Assembly: GCF_027533845.1 (NCBI RefSeq)
Contig: NZ_JAPZVN010000011.1
Location: forward strand, 167,628 to 231,627
Origin: Streptomyces sp. RPT161
GTDB taxonomy: Bacteria; Actinomycetota; Actinomycetes; Streptomycetales; Streptomycetaceae
Direction: 5' to 3'
Length of the DNA stretch: 64,000 nt
In this document: positions 27,025 through 35,769 of the stretch, in pieces
Position numbering within the stretch: position 1 is the stretch's first letter
Layout of the letters: every line of letters starts with the position of its first letter
Program-made: the position numbers and the translations under genes
The notes under the pieces: generated by a model
The model's database searches: none
What the model saw: the letters and a program-made list of their open reading frames with translations, nothing else
Told to the model about the DNA's origin: nothing

Positions 27025-27999
27025 TCAGCGACCGCGTCCCTGGAGCGAGGCCAGATAGGCGTTGTACGCCACCAGCTCCTGGTCGCCGTCGCGGTCCGCC
27101 GCCCGGTCCTTGCGCCGGGACTGCCGCTGCTCGGAGAAGTACCACTGCATGACCAACGCGATCAGTACCAGCACCGACGGGATCTCACTGAACGCCCAGG
27201 CGATCGCACCGCCCGCGTGCATGTCCGACAGCGGGTCCACCCCGAGCGAGGCGGGCGGATGCTCGAACGTCTTGATCATCGGCTGGCTGGCCATCATCAG
27301 CGCGATGCCGAAGAACGCGTGGAACGGCATCCCCATGAACAGCTCCAGGATGCGCATCACGTACCCCGGCCGGTGCGGTCCCGGGTCGACGCCCATGATC
27401 GGCCAGAAGAAGACCAGGCCCACCGCCAGGAAGTGCACCATCATCGCGATGTGCCCGACCTTGCTGCCCATCAGGAGGTCGAACAGCGGGGTGAAGTACA
27501 GCGCGTACAGGCTCGCGATGAACAGCGGGATGGTGAACGCGGGGTGCGTGATGACCCGCATGTAGCGGCTGTGCAGCAGGGCCACCAGCAGTTCGCGCGG
27601 CCCCTTGCGGCCACGGCCCGCGGTGGGCAGCGCCCGCAGTGTCAGCGTCACCGGCGCGCCGAGCAGCAGCAGGATGGGGGAGAGCATGCTGATGATCATG
27701 TGCTGCACCATGTGCACGCTGAACATGACCATGCCGTAGTCGTTCAGTTTGGTGCACATCGTCACGCCCACGGTCAGCACACCCGCCGCGAACGCCACCG
27801 TGCGGACCACCGGCCACTGGTCGCCGCGTCTGCGCAGTCGGACCACGCCCCAGCCGTACAGGCCGAGGGCCAGCAGACAGCCGATCAGGAAGAACGGGTC
27901 CCCGCTGAACTGCAGGCCCCGCGCCAGCGTGAACGGCGGCATATCCATGTCCATGTGCATGCCGTGCATGCCCGACATGCCGTGCCCGCTGTGATCCAT
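27025..27999 (-). CDS. ctaG: Cytochrome c oxidase assembly protein (CtaG/caa3 type)
   Basis: A 324-residue membrane protein of the caa3_CtaG family, which helps build the copper centre of the terminal oxidase. About seven transmembrane helices are visible, with conserved HMVQHMIISMLSPILLLLGAP and ALMMASQPMI segments. The N-terminus has a Met/His-rich metal-binding stretch of about 20 residues (MDHSGHGMSGMHGMHMDMDM), a likely copper-collecting tail. The ATG at 27999 has an AGGAGAG site six bases before it; an in-frame TTG lies two codons upstream. It is transcribed alone. Confidence 0.88.
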   Translation of the reverse strand: MDHSGHGMSGMHGMHMDMDMPPFTLARGLQFSGDPFFLIGCLLALGLYGWGVVRLRRRGDQWPVVRTVAFAAGVLTVGVTMCTKLNDYGMVMFSVHMVQHMIISMLSPILLLLGAPVTLTLRALPTAGRGRKGPRELLVALLHSRYMRVITHPAFTIPLFIASLYALYFTPLFDLLMGSKVGHIAMMVHFLAVGLVFFWPIMGVDPGPHRPGYVMRILELFMGMPFHAFFGIALMMASQPMIKTFEHPPASLGVDPLSDMHAGGAIAWAFSEIPSVLVLIALVMQWYFSEQRQSRRKDRAADRDGDQELVAYNAYLASLQGRGR

Positions 28000-28074
28000 C
28001 CGCAACTCTCCTGTCGCACCTAGCGCGGGGCGCCCCTTTGCAACCGATTCGACCGATGCGCCCGCACCAGACTA

Positions 28075-28112
28075 GAGCCGCCCCCTCCCGAGGCTTCGGG
28101 CGGGGGCGGCTC
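28075..28112 (-). terminator. Hairpin terminator after pfkA
   Basis: GAGCCGCCCCC-T-CCCGA pairs with TCGGG-C-GGGGGCGGCTC, 16 pairs with one central mismatch and a GGCT loop. It lies 27 bases past the pfkA stop. Confidence 0.8.
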
Positions 28113-28138
28113 GTTGAACGCTCATCCGAATCGCACTG

Positions 28139-29164
28139 CTACAGCACACACTCCGCCTCGACGTACCGCTCGGCGGGCACCGTCTTCAGATGGTCGACCG
28201 CCTCGGCAAGAGGCACCAGCACGATGTCGGTGCCGCGCAGCGCCGTCATCATGCCGAAGTCGCCGTTGTGCGCGGCCTCCACCGCGTGCCAGCCGAACCG
28301 GGTGGCCAGCACCCGGTCGTAGGCGGTGGGCGTACCGCCGCGCTGTACATGGCCGAGGATCACCGGACGCGCCTCCTTGCCGAGCCGCTGCTCCAGCTCG
28401 ACCGACAACTGCCGGGCCACTCCGGCGAACCGCTCGTGCCCGTAGATGTCGGTGCCGCCGGTCTCGAACGCCATCGAGCCCTCGCGCGGCTTGGCGCCCT
28501 CGGAGACCACCACGATCGCGAACTTCTTGCCCGCCGCGAACCGCTTGCCGACCAGCTCGGTCAACTCCTCGATGTCGAACGGCCGCTCCGGAACCACGAT
28601 CGCGTGCGCACCGGCCGCCATGCCCGAGTGCAGCGCGATCCAGCCGGTGTGGCGGCCCATCACCTCGACGATCAGCACTCGTTGGTGCGACTCGGCGGTG
28701 GTCTTCAGACGGTCCAGCGCCTCGGTCGCCACCATCACCGCGGTGTCGAAGCCGAAGGTGACATCGGTCGAGGAGATGTCGTTGTCGATGGTCTTCGGCA
28801 CGCCCACGATCGGCAGCCCCGCGTCCGACAGCAGCCGGGCCGCCTTCAGCGTGCCCTCACCGCCGATGGGGATGATCGCGTCCAGGCCGAGGTCCTTGAC
28901 GTGGCCCTTGGCCCGCTCGACACCGTCACGCAGATGCGCGGGCTGCACCCGGGACGAGCCGAGGATGGTGCCGCCGCGAGCGAGAATGCCACTGACCGCG
29001 TCCAGGTCCAGCTTGCGGTAGTCGCACTCCAGAAGACCCTTCCACCCGTCGTGGAAGCCGATGACCTCGTCACCGTGGTCGGCCACGGCGCGGTGCACCA
29101 CCGACCGGATGACGGCGTTCAGTCCGGGGCAGTCTCCGCCGCTGGTCAGCACACCAATACGCAT
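28139..29164 (-). CDS. pfkA: 6-phosphofructokinase
   Basis: A 341-residue phosphofructokinase, key step of glycolysis, working as a tetramer in the cytoplasm. LTSGGDCPGLNAVIRSVV starts the protein. GGEGTLKAA carries Gly at the position that separates ATP- from PPi-dependent enzymes, and PKTIDNDI has Lys124; Gly104/Lys124 is the pattern of the ATP-dependent S. coelicolor enzymes. The catalytic Asp is in TIDND, and the fructose-6-phosphate sites include MGRHTGWIAL and HVQRGGTPTAYDR. Transcribed alone, after gatD-murT. Confidence 0.96.
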   Translation of the reverse strand: MRIGVLTSGGDCPGLNAVIRSVVHRAVADHGDEVIGFHDGWKGLLECDYRKLDLDAVSGILARGGTILGSSRVQPAHLRDGVERAKGHVKDLGLDAIIPIGGEGTLKAARLLSDAGLPIVGVPKTIDNDISSTDVTFGFDTAVMVATEALDRLKTTAESHQRVLIVEVMGRHTGWIALHSGMAAGAHAIVVPERPFDIEELTELVGKRFAAGKKFAIVVVSEGAKPREGSMAFETGGTDIYGHERFAGVARQLSVELEQRLGKEARPVILGHVQRGGTPTAYDRVLATRFGWHAVEAAHNGDFGMMTALRGTDIVLVPLAEAVDHLKTVPAERYVEAECVL

Positions 29165-29313
29165 TGCTCTCGCTACTCCTGCACCTGCAAGTCAACCGGC
29201 GACCGGACCCCGTCGTCCGGAAGGACCCCGACAGCCTATCCATACGGGGGAAACAACGGTCCGTCGTGCCGGTTTCGTCCGGATGACGGAACCGGCACGC
29301 TCCGTTCGGCGGC

Positions 29314-30045
29314 TCAGGCCGACGCCTGCGTCGCGGCGGCGATCCGCTCCGCGCGCAGCGCCTCGTACCACTGCTCGTCGACCGGCGGCAGCGCGTGCAC
29401 GTCCAGCGCCAACTTCAGCAGCATGTCGGCGATCTGCGGGTTGCGGGCCATCACCGGGCCGTGCGCGTAGGTGCCGAAGACCGTGTCGCACCAGGCGCCC
29501 TCGGTGCCGTCGCCGGTGCCGTTGCCGCTGCCGAAGCGGAGCCGGGCGAACGGGCGGGCGCTGGGGCCGATGACGGTGTTGCCCTGGTGGTTCTCGAAGC
29601 CGGTCAGCGGCGGCAGGCCGAGCCGCTCGTCGATGTCGCCCATGATGTCGCCGACGTGCCGGGCGCCCTCGTTGCGGACGCTGCGCACATCGAGGATGCC
29701 CAGGCCCGGCTCGGGGCGGCCGAGGTCGTTGATGAACTCGGTGCCCAGGATCTGGTAGCCGGCGCAGACCGAGAAGACGATGGCGCCGTTGCCCACCGCC
29801 CGGTTCAGTCCGCCGTCCCGGCGCAGCCGTTCGGCGGCGAGCCGCTGCGGGCGGTCCTCACCGCCACCGATCAGGTAGATGTCGCCCGAGGTGGGGATCG
29901 GCTGGTCGGAGCGTACGTCGATACGGGTGACGGGGATGTGCCGCTGCTGGGCGCGGCGCTCCACCACCAGGACGTTGCCCTGGTCGCCGTAGGTGCTCAG
30001 CAGGTCGGGGTAGACCCACACCAGGCGCAGGCTGGTGTCGCTCAT
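29314..30045 (-). CDS. gatD: Lipid II isoglutaminyl synthase, glutaminase subunit
   Basis: A 243-residue CobB/CobQ-like type 1 glutamine amidotransferase that feeds ammonia to MurT, amidating D-Glu of lipid II. The nucleophile is Cys94 in VFSVCAGYQILG, and the His is in GTYAHGPVMARNP (His195). DLLSTYGDQGNVLVVERR is the GatD N-terminus; FENHQGNT is conserved in the family. It lacks a standard third triad residue, as GatD proteins do. It lies 36 bases downstream of murT on the same strand, forming the typical pair. Confidence 0.93.
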   Translation of the reverse strand: MSDTSLRLVWVYPDLLSTYGDQGNVLVVERRAQQRHIPVTRIDVRSDQPIPTSGDIYLIGGGEDRPQRLAAERLRRDGGLNRAVGNGAIVFSVCAGYQILGTEFINDLGRPEPGLGILDVRSVRNEGARHVGDIMGDIDERLGLPPLTGFENHQGNTVIGPSARPFARLRFGSGNGTGDGTEGAWCDTVFGTYAHGPVMARNPQIADMLLKLALDVHALPPVDEQWYEALRAERIAAATQASA

Positions 30046-30081
30046 GCTCGCAATCCTTCTGTAGGAGTCCTGGTAGGTGGG

Positions 30082-31320
30082 TCAGTTGCCCACTGTACGG
30101 CGCAGGTCCTGGAACGCCGTGTAGTTGGCGATGACCTCGATCTTGCCGGGGGGAGCCGAGCGCACCGCCTCGTCCACGTCGGCGCAGACCCGGAACTGGA
30201 GTCCGGCCACCTCAAGGCGGACCGCGAGGTCCAGCTTGCGGTCGCCGATCACGAAGATCGGGTGCCCGGCGAGGCGGGTGTAGTCGACGTCCCACAGCCA
30301 CGAGGTGTCGGTGCCGTCCGCGCTGCGCGCGTTCACCGACAGCAGGACCGGGGCGGGCGGGCCGTCGATCAGCGAGAAGGTCTCCAACCATCCCGCCGGG
30401 TTCTTCGCCAGCAGCAGCCGCAGGTCACGGCCGAGGTAGGAGACCACGTCGTACCGTCCGGCGACCGCCTGCACGGCGTACATCCGCTCCAGTGCGATCT
30501 TGGGGGCCACGCCGAAGACCGCGGCGACGGCGGCGGAGGTGGCCGCGTTCGCCTTGTTGGCCCGGCCGGGCAGCTGCAGCTGGATCGGCCAGGCGACCCC
30601 GTCCGGGGCGACCACGTAGTCGCCGGACAACGCCCAGGTGGGCTGCGGGCGGCGGAAGCCGCACTCGGCACAGAACCAGTCGTCGCTGGGGCGCTGGAGC
30701 ACACCGCCGCAGGACGGGCAGGACCAAGCGTCGTCCTTCCACTCCTGGCCCGCGGCCACCCACACCACGGTCGGGCAGGAGGACGCGGCCCAGGCGACCA
30801 GCGGGTCGTCGGCGTTGGCGATCACGATCGCCTCGATACCGGCCAGGCCCTCGCGCCACTTCTCGGCGAGCATCCGGGTCTCGCCCGCGCGGTCGAGCTG
30901 GTCGCGGGAGAGGTTGAGCAGCGCGATGGCCTTCGGGGACACGTCGCGGGCCACGCCCGCCAGGTACTTCTCGTCGACCTCGATCACGCCGTACCGGGCC
31001 TCCGAGCCGCCCGCCAGGGCGGAGGTGATACCGGCTGGCATGTTGGCCCCGAGCGCGTTGGAGACGACGGGACCGGCCGCCCGCAGCGCCTCGGCGATCA
31101 GGCGGGTGGTGGTGGTCTTGCCGTTGGTGGCCGACACCAGGACCACGTCCAGGTGCCCGGCGAGCCGACCCAGCAGCTCGGGGTCGAGCTTGAGGGCCAC
31201 CCGGCCGCCGATCACCGATCCGCTGCCGCGGCCCGCGGCGCGCGACACCGCCGCCGCGGCCTTGCCTGCCGTCACGGCCAGCTTCGCCCGCGGCGACAGC
31301 GGCTCCGAGTTGCCTGCCAT
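30082..31320 (-). CDS. murT: Lipid II isoglutaminyl synthase, MurT ligase subunit
   Basis: A 412-residue Mur-ligase-type enzyme. With GatD it amidates the D-Glu carboxyl of lipid II, a change that affects cross-linking and lysozyme resistance. The P-loop is SATNGKTTTTRLIAEAL, and there is the Mur-family KYLAG/LLNLSRDQLDR block. Specific to MurT is a four-Cys zinc ribbon, CPSCGGVLQR...WFCAECGFRR (about residues 205-230). The C-terminal DUF1727 region, with NPAGW and WDVDYTRLAG, is present. First gene of the operon, with about 450 bases to the divergent def gene. Confidence 0.94.
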   Translation of the reverse strand: MAGNSEPLSPRAKLAVTAGKAAAAVSRAAGRGSGSVIGGRVALKLDPELLGRLAGHLDVVLVSATNGKTTTTRLIAEALRAAGPVVSNALGANMPAGITSALAGGSEARYGVIEVDEKYLAGVARDVSPKAIALLNLSRDQLDRAGETRMLAEKWREGLAGIEAIVIANADDPLVAWAASSCPTVVWVAAGQEWKDDAWSCPSCGGVLQRPSDDWFCAECGFRRPQPTWALSGDYVVAPDGVAWPIQLQLPGRANKANAATSAAVAAVFGVAPKIALERMYAVQAVAGRYDVVSYLGRDLRLLLAKNPAGWLETFSLIDGPPAPVLLSVNARSADGTDTSWLWDVDYTRLAGHPIFVIGDRKLDLAVRLEVAGLQFRVCADVDEAVRSAPPGKIEVIANYTAFQDLRRTVGN

Positions 31321-31777
31321 CGTCTTTCGATCCTCCTCGCGTTCGACACCGGGCCTCCGGGTGCGTCCTCCACCACCGCCTGGATGGGGGTGGCGCAGCG
31401 CGTCCGCCGGTGCCGCACCGCGGCTGGGATGCCCGCGCGGGCCGCGCCGGTCCGCCGGGGCGGGAGGCTTCGGTCTCGGATCAGCCTATCGAGTCCTCGG
31501 CCCGGCCCCGCACCGCGCCACCGGGCGCCTGCCCCGGTACCGGGGCAGGCGGGGGTCGGAGTGAGGTGTGCGACCGGCCGCCAGGAGGGTGAAACGCCCT
31601 GTTTCGGGCGGGCGTTGGGGGTTGACCTTCGATGGGTCGCGGGCGGTTGGGCCCGGCCGGTTCGCTCGCCGTCGCGGCGGACAGTCACACCTCGGGTTCT
31701 CGCATCGTGGACGTGGGCTCACGACGGCGAGCCCCGGTCGGCCGGGGGGCCGGGCGCGGCGACGTAACCTTGCGCTC
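31321..31777. other. Divergent promoter region between murT and def
   Basis: 457 bases with no gene. It must hold the promoters for murT-gatD and for the deformylase gene. I saw no long perfect palindrome or riboswitch-like block. A GTACCGGGGCA-type short repeat near 31530 is too weak to call. Confidence 0.5.
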
Positions 31778-32353
31778 ATGCACCATTCCTCCGGGGCGGG
31801 TCCCGGACCCTCAGGCCGGGCGATCCCCGGCAGCTCGGGAGCCGTACGGCCGATGCGGCTGCTCGGCGACCCGGTGCTGCGGTCGGCGGCGGCCGAGGTG
31901 ACCGACTTCGACGCCGAACTGGCGCGGCTGGTCGAGGACATGTACGCCACGATGTACGCCGCCGACGGGGTGGGGCTGGCCGCGCCCCAAATCGGCGTGC
32001 CGGCGCGGGTGTTCGTCTACGACTGCCCGGACGACGAGGACCGCCGACACCTGGGCGCGGTGGTCAATCCGCGGCTGACGGAGGCGAACGGTGTGGTGGT
32101 CCCCGGGACGGAGGGCTGCCTGTCGCTGCCCGGTGTCACCGCGACCACCCCGCGCTTCGACCACGCGGTCGTGGAGGGGTACGACCTGGGCGGTGCGCCG
32201 GTACGGGTGGAGGGCACCGGGTTCTTCGCCCGCTGCCTGCAACACGAATGCGACCACCTGGGCGGCGGGTTGTTCACCGACCGGCTCACCGGCCTGCGCC
32301 GCCGCCGTGCCCTGCGCGCCGCCCGCCGCGCACCGTGGGCACGCGGCGGATAG
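31778..32353 (+). CDS. def: Peptide deformylase
   Basis: A 191-residue metalloenzyme that removes formyl from nascent proteins. All three motifs are intact: motif 1 GVGLAAPQIG, motif 2 EGCLSLPG and motif 3 QHECDHLGGG (H-E-x2-H metal site). The N-terminus carries an extra 25 or so residues (MHHSSGAGPGPSG...) before MRLLGDPVLRSAA, and a basic tail follows (LRRRRALRAARRAPWARGG). It is probably one of several streptomycete deformylases; there is no fmt next to it. Convergent with the TetR gene (6-base gap). Confidence 0.93.
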   Translation: MHHSSGAGPGPSGRAIPGSSGAVRPMRLLGDPVLRSAAAEVTDFDAELARLVEDMYATMYAADGVGLAAPQIGVPARVFVYDCPDDEDRRHLGAVVNPRLTEANGVVVPGTEGCLSLPGVTATTPRFDHAVVEGYDLGGAPVRVEGTGFFARCLQHECDHLGGGLFTDRLTGLRRRRALRAARRAPWARGG

Positions 32354-32359
32354 GACGCC

Positions 32360-33001
32360 TCAGAAGCCGGGCCCGCCCGGGATGTCGCCCGCGGCGGCCA
32401 GGCGGCCCCAGAGCAGATCGGCGAGATGGGCCACCAACTGGGCGCGCTCGCAGGGTCGTTCGGCGAGCCACCAGTCTCCGGCCCCGTGCATCATGCCGAC
32501 GATGCCATGGCCCCACACCCTGGCCAGTTCCTCGCTGTTGGGGCCGAGGTCGAGCCGCTCGGCGATGATCTTCGCCAACTCCTCGCCGAGTCGGCGCAGT
32601 AGGGGCGCGGAGTAGCGCCTGGTGTCGAAGTCCTTCTCGGCGTCCGCGTCCTCGGTGGGATGCATCAGAAAGCGGTACACCTGGGGACGCGCCTCGATTG
32701 CCGCCAGGTACGCGTCCAGGGTGGCCTCGACCCTGTCACGACGGGCGGTGCGGGAGTCCAGCGCGGTGCGCAGGGTGTCCAGCAGCGCGTCGGTGTGGCG
32801 CTTGGCGAGGGCGCGGTACAGGCCGCTCTTGTCGCCGAAGTGCCGGTACAGGATGGGCTTGGTGATCCCCGCCTCGGCGGCGATGGCGTTCATGGACGCC
32901 TCGGGTCCGTCGCGCAGCACCACCCGGTCCGCGGCTTCGAGCAGCTCCCGGCGCCGGTTCTCCGTCGCTTGCTGCTGGTCCAGTCGCTGGCTGGTCTGCA
33001 T
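32360..33001 (-). CDS. TetR-family repressor of the acyl-CoA dehydrogenase
   Basis: A 213-residue TetR-type regulator. The HTH is RRRELLEAADRVVLRDG, then ASMNAIAAEAGITKPILYRH and FGDKSGLYRALAKRH (residues about 15-65). The ligand domain has FLMHPTEDADAEKDF and WGHGIVGMMHGAGDWWL, as seen in fatty-acid-related TetRs of actinobacteria. It is divergent from an acyl-CoA dehydrogenase gene; the 191-base gap holds a strong palindrome that it probably binds, with acyl-CoA as likely inducer (inference). The ATG at 33001 is favoured over an upstream start. Confidence 0.9.
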   Translation of the reverse strand: MQTSQRLDQQQATENRRRELLEAADRVVLRDGPEASMNAIAAEAGITKPILYRHFGDKSGLYRALAKRHTDALLDTLRTALDSRTARRDRVEATLDAYLAAIEARPQVYRFLMHPTEDADAEKDFDTRRYSAPLLRRLGEELAKIIAERLDLGPNSEELARVWGHGIVGMMHGAGDWWLAERPCERAQLVAHLADLLWGRLAAAGDIPGGPGF

Positions 33002-33144
33002 CGAGCCTCCCCGCCCGTTCGATTCCGCACGCTGTGCGCAACGTACTGCATTTTCCACCGAACGCCGCAACGCCCGGCGTCCGTGCCAGGGGCGGAGGCG
33101 GGCGCGGCGGTGCGCGGATCGGCGGTTGACATCCCTACCGGCTG

Positions 33145-33173
33145 GTAACACACTGCGTGTTACCGTAAGTAAC
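33145..33173. promoter_or_regulatory. Palindromic operator at the acyl-CoA dehydrogenase promoter
   Basis: GTAACAC-ACTGC-GTGTTAC (33145-33163) is a 7-bp perfect inverted repeat. A third half-site GTAAC at 33169-33173 forms a second overlapping palindrome with GTTAC (33159-33163). A TTGACA -35 lies at 33126-33131, so the operator would cover the -10. It fits a TetR site controlling the downstream dehydrogenase. Confidence 0.75.
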
Positions 33174-33192
33174 AAGCAGGTGGAGGGGAACC

Positions 33193-34419
33193 ATGGGCGA
33201 CTTCGCGCTGGAGCTCAACGACGACCAGAAAAGCGTCCGCGACTGGGTGCACGGATTCGCCGCGGACGTGATGCGCCCGGCCGCCGCGGAGTGGGACGAG
33301 CGCGAGGAGACGCCCTGGCCGGTGATCCAGGAGGCCGCCAAGATCGGCCTGTACTCCATGGACTTCTACGCCCAGGCGTTCTTCGACCCCACCGGCCTCG
33401 GCATCCCGGTCGCCATGGAGGAGTTGTTCTGGGGTGACGCGGGGATCGGCCTGTCCATCGTCGGCACCACGCTGGCCGCGGTCGGCGTGCTCGCCAACGG
33501 CACCGAGGAGCAGATCGGCACCTGGGTGCCGCAGATGTTCGGCACCGCCGACGACGTGAAGGTCGCCGCCTTCTGCTCCTCCGAGCCGGACGCCGGGTCG
33601 GACGTCTCCGCCATGCGCACCCGCGCGGTCTACGACCAGGCCAGGGACGAGTGGGTGCTGAACGGCACCAAGACCTGGGCCACCAACGGCGGCATCGCCA
33701 ACGTCCATGTGGTCGTCGCCGTCGTGGACAGCGAACTCGGTGCCCGCGGGCAGGCCTCGTTCATCGTTCCGCCGGGCACGCCGGGACTTTCCCAGGGGCA
33801 GAAGTTCAAGAAGCACGGCATCCGCGCCTCGCACACCGCCGAGGTCGTACTGGACGACGTACGGATCCCCGGCTCCTGCCTGCTCGGCGGCAAGGAGAAG
33901 CTCGACGAGCGGCTGGCGCGCGCCAGGGAGCGGCAGCGCGCCGGCGGCGAGCGGATCAAGAACGCGGCGATGGCCACCTTCGAGGCCTCCCGGCCGGCGG
34001 TCGGCGCCCAGGCGGTCGGCATCGCCCGCGCCGCGTACGAGGTCGCGCTCGACTACGCCAAGACCCGGGTCCAGTTCGGTCGCCCCATCATCGACAACCA
34101 GGGCGTCGCCTTCGCCCTCGCCGACATGCGCACCCGGATCGACGCCGCCCGCCTGCTGGTCTGGCGCGCCTCCTGGATGGCCACCGCGGGCAAGCCGTTC
34201 ACCGCCGCCGAGGGCTCGATGTCCAAGCTCTACGCGGGCGAGACCGCGAAGTGGGTCACCGCCCAGGCCATGCAGGTCCTCGGCGGCAACGGCTTCACCC
34301 GCGAGTACCCGGTGGAACGCATGCACCGCGACGCGGCCATCTACACGATCTTCGAGGGCACCAGTGAGATCCAACGACTGGTGATCGCCCGGACGATCTC
34401 GGGGCTGCCGATCCGGTGA
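33193..34419 (+). CDS. Acyl-CoA dehydrogenase
   Basis: A 408-residue FAD enzyme that oxidises acyl-CoA to enoyl-CoA. The N-terminal helices ([20 protein letters not shown]), [19 protein letters not shown] (FAD and acyl loop), [16 protein letters not shown] and the C-terminal [20 protein letters not shown] and [15 protein letters not shown] are all family blocks. The catalytic Glu is in the IFEGT segment. Exact chain-length preference cannot be told. It is the only gene after the palindromic operator and has its own 16-bp terminator hairpin 50 bases past the stop. Confidence 0.93.
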   Translation: MGDFALELNDDQKSVRDWVHGFAADVMRPAAAEWDEREETPWPVIQEAAKIGLYSMDFYAQAFFDPTGLGIPVAMEELFWGDAGIGLSIVGTTLAAVGVLANGTEEQIGTWVPQMFGTADDVKVAAFCSSEPDAGSDVSAMRTRAVYDQARDEWVLNGTKTWATNGGIANVHVVVAVVDSELGARGQASFIVPPGTPGLSQGQKFKKHGIRASHTAEVVLDDVRIPGSCLLGGKEKLDERLARARERQRAGGERIKNAAMATFEASRPAVGAQAVGIARAAYEVALDYAKTRVQFGRPIIDNQGVAFALADMRTRIDAARLLVWRASWMATAGKPFTAAEGSMSKLYAGETAKWVTAQAMQVLGGNGFTREYPVERMHRDAAIYTIFEGTSEIQRLVIARTISGLPIR

Positions 34420-34469
34420 GACATCCGCGCAGGTCATGAGGCGACTTCCGGCCCGCTGCCGGTCGAACG

Positions 34470-34506
34470 GCGAGTGCCCTTCCGGTGGTCCCGGAAGGGC
34501 ACTCGC
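34470..34506 (+). terminator. Strong hairpin terminator
   Basis: A perfect 16-bp stem (GCGAGTGCCCTTCCGG with its complement) and a five-base loop (TGGTC), 50 bases after the acyl-CoA dehydrogenase stop. Confidence 0.85.
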
Positions 34507-34818
34507 ACATGGTCGAAAACTGAATGGCAGAAATCTGGGCGGCCGGGCACCGGCGGGATTCCCGCCCGCGCCTTCGCTCCCCGCACCACCGGCCTTGACG
34601 CCCGGCCGGGCAGCCGTCGGGCGGTGCGCCGGGGCAACGGGAGAACAGGTCTGCCACACTGTACTTGCGGCCCCGCTGTCTCCCCCGTCGGCGGGGCCGC
34701 ACTCATGCCGCCCGCCGCCGTCATGCCCCGCTGGAATTCCCGCAGTTGACCGCTCGGGGCGCTTCGCCACCGGATACGCGACGGGGCAGGCAGCCCGCGA
34801 CCGCGAGATGATGACCCC
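34507..34818. other. Non-coding stretch upstream of a small gene
   Basis: 312 bases without a convincing gene. It has a mildly AT-richer part (CATGGTCGAAAACTGAATGG, 34508-34527) that could be part of a promoter, then ordinary GC-rich sequence. No motif was found. Confidence 0.4.
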
Positions 34819-35052
34819 ATGATTCAGCCCAGTCAACCGATCCAGCTCACCCCCGAGCAGTTCGACATCTTCCGTGCCGAGATGGAAGAACACAACCGTC
34901 AGTCCGCGCCCAACAACTCGCAGCCGCACTGTCCGAGGTGCGTCCAGCGTGCGGAATCGATCTCGGCGACCAACGCCCCGCACTACATACTCTTCTTCGA
35001 GCCCTGCGGCCACCAGTTCACGCTGCCGAACACCGCGGAGTGGAAGCCCTAG
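34819..35052 (+). CDS. Small putative zinc-ribbon protein
   Basis: A 77-residue protein, MIQPSQPIQLTPEQFDIFRA and on. It has CPRC (residues 38-41) and PCGH (about 63-66) spaced as in a small zinc ribbon or treble-clef fold, with an aromatic FF and a short tail. No partner or function is evident; small Cys/His proteins of this sort are common in actinobacteria and their phages. Its TAG overlaps the stop of the opposite-strand small gene, so the two genes meet tail to tail. Confidence 0.6.
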   Translation: MIQPSQPIQLTPEQFDIFRAEMEEHNRQSAPNNSQPHCPRCVQRAESISATNAPHYILFFEPCGHQFTLPNTAEWKP

Positions 35053-35240
35053 GCGGCGATGGCGTACTGCTGGCTGTCCCGGTACGCGGCGACCCATTCC
35101 CGCTGCCACTCGGCGAGTTCCAGCCGCTGCTCCCGCGTCAGGCGCCCGCGCCGGGTGAGTGCCCGGATCGCCGTCTGAGCCCGTGCAAGACGCTGCCCCG
35201 CAGGCACACGCGTCGTAGGCGGCTCAGGGGTGCGGGGCAT
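35049..35240 (-). CDS. Small basic helical protein
   Basis: A 63-residue protein from the ATG at 35240; a TTG at 35270 in the same frame would add ten residues. It is strongly basic and helical (RLARAQTAIRALTRRGRLTR, then EQRLELAEWQREWVAAYRDS) and could bind nucleic acid or a protein partner. No Shine-Dalgarno stands out and I know no homologue. Its stop overlaps that of the facing zinc-ribbon gene. Confidence 0.5.
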   Translation of the reverse strand: MPRTPEPPTTRVPAGQRLARAQTAIRALTRRGRLTREQRLELAEWQREWVAAYRDSQQYAIAA

Positions 35241-35303
35241 GGCGATCAGTCTACGGGCAGGCACTGACAAACTGGCCCCGTCGAGCGGGACGGCATATGC
35301 CGG

Positions 35304-35600
35304 TCAGCCCTGTCGGCTGGCCGCCACCGCATCCGTACACCCCTCCGCCGTCAGGGCCTTCTCCTCGATCCCCAACTCGCCTGGCACCGCCCGCACATCA
35401 CCCGACGCCACCTGCGACTCGTGCTCGTCGACCAGCGTCCGGACCTCGGTGAACGTGCAGCCGATCTTCGGTACCCGCACCAGCGTCGCGAGCATCGACC
35501 GGCCGCCCGTCGAGCACCGATAGTTCCGGCAGTGCTTCTCGAACGCGACCACCGGGGTATAGCCCAATCCCTTGAGCATGGCGTGTACCGCGCCCGGATG
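35304..35600 (-). pseudogene. Truncated CYTH-domain (class IV adenylate cyclase-like) remnant
   Basis: The minus-strand reading VHAMLKGLGYTPVVAFEKHC, then GRSMLATLVRVPKIG, TFTEVRTLVDEHESQVASG and VRAVPGELGIEEKALTAEG matches the C-terminal half of CYTH proteins. Those keep ExExK at the N-terminus, LGY, a strand rich in basic residues, and E-V-E-T-L. Here the whole N-terminal half with ExExK is absent, the E of FxEVET is R, and the upstream frame is unrelated. It looks like a decayed gene with the catalytic metal-binding part lost. The family hydrolyses or cyclises triphosphate substrates. Confidence 0.6.
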
Positions 35601-35769
35601 TGATCCCGTCCCGGCTGCGGCGATCCCGGCATCGGATCGAGCAGCACCGCGCATATCACCTCGACGGCCAGCCCGATGTGGCCCTGGCGACGCTGGAGCA
35701 CGCGCACGATGCGGCCCCTGACCCCCGACTCCCCTTCACGCGAGGGTAGATGTAAGGGCCATCGGTCCG

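Noticed and set aside
34434..34820. A minus-strand open frame in the gap after the acyl-CoA dehydrogenase.
   Set aside because: It reads through the perfect terminator hairpin and shows no motif or codon bias.
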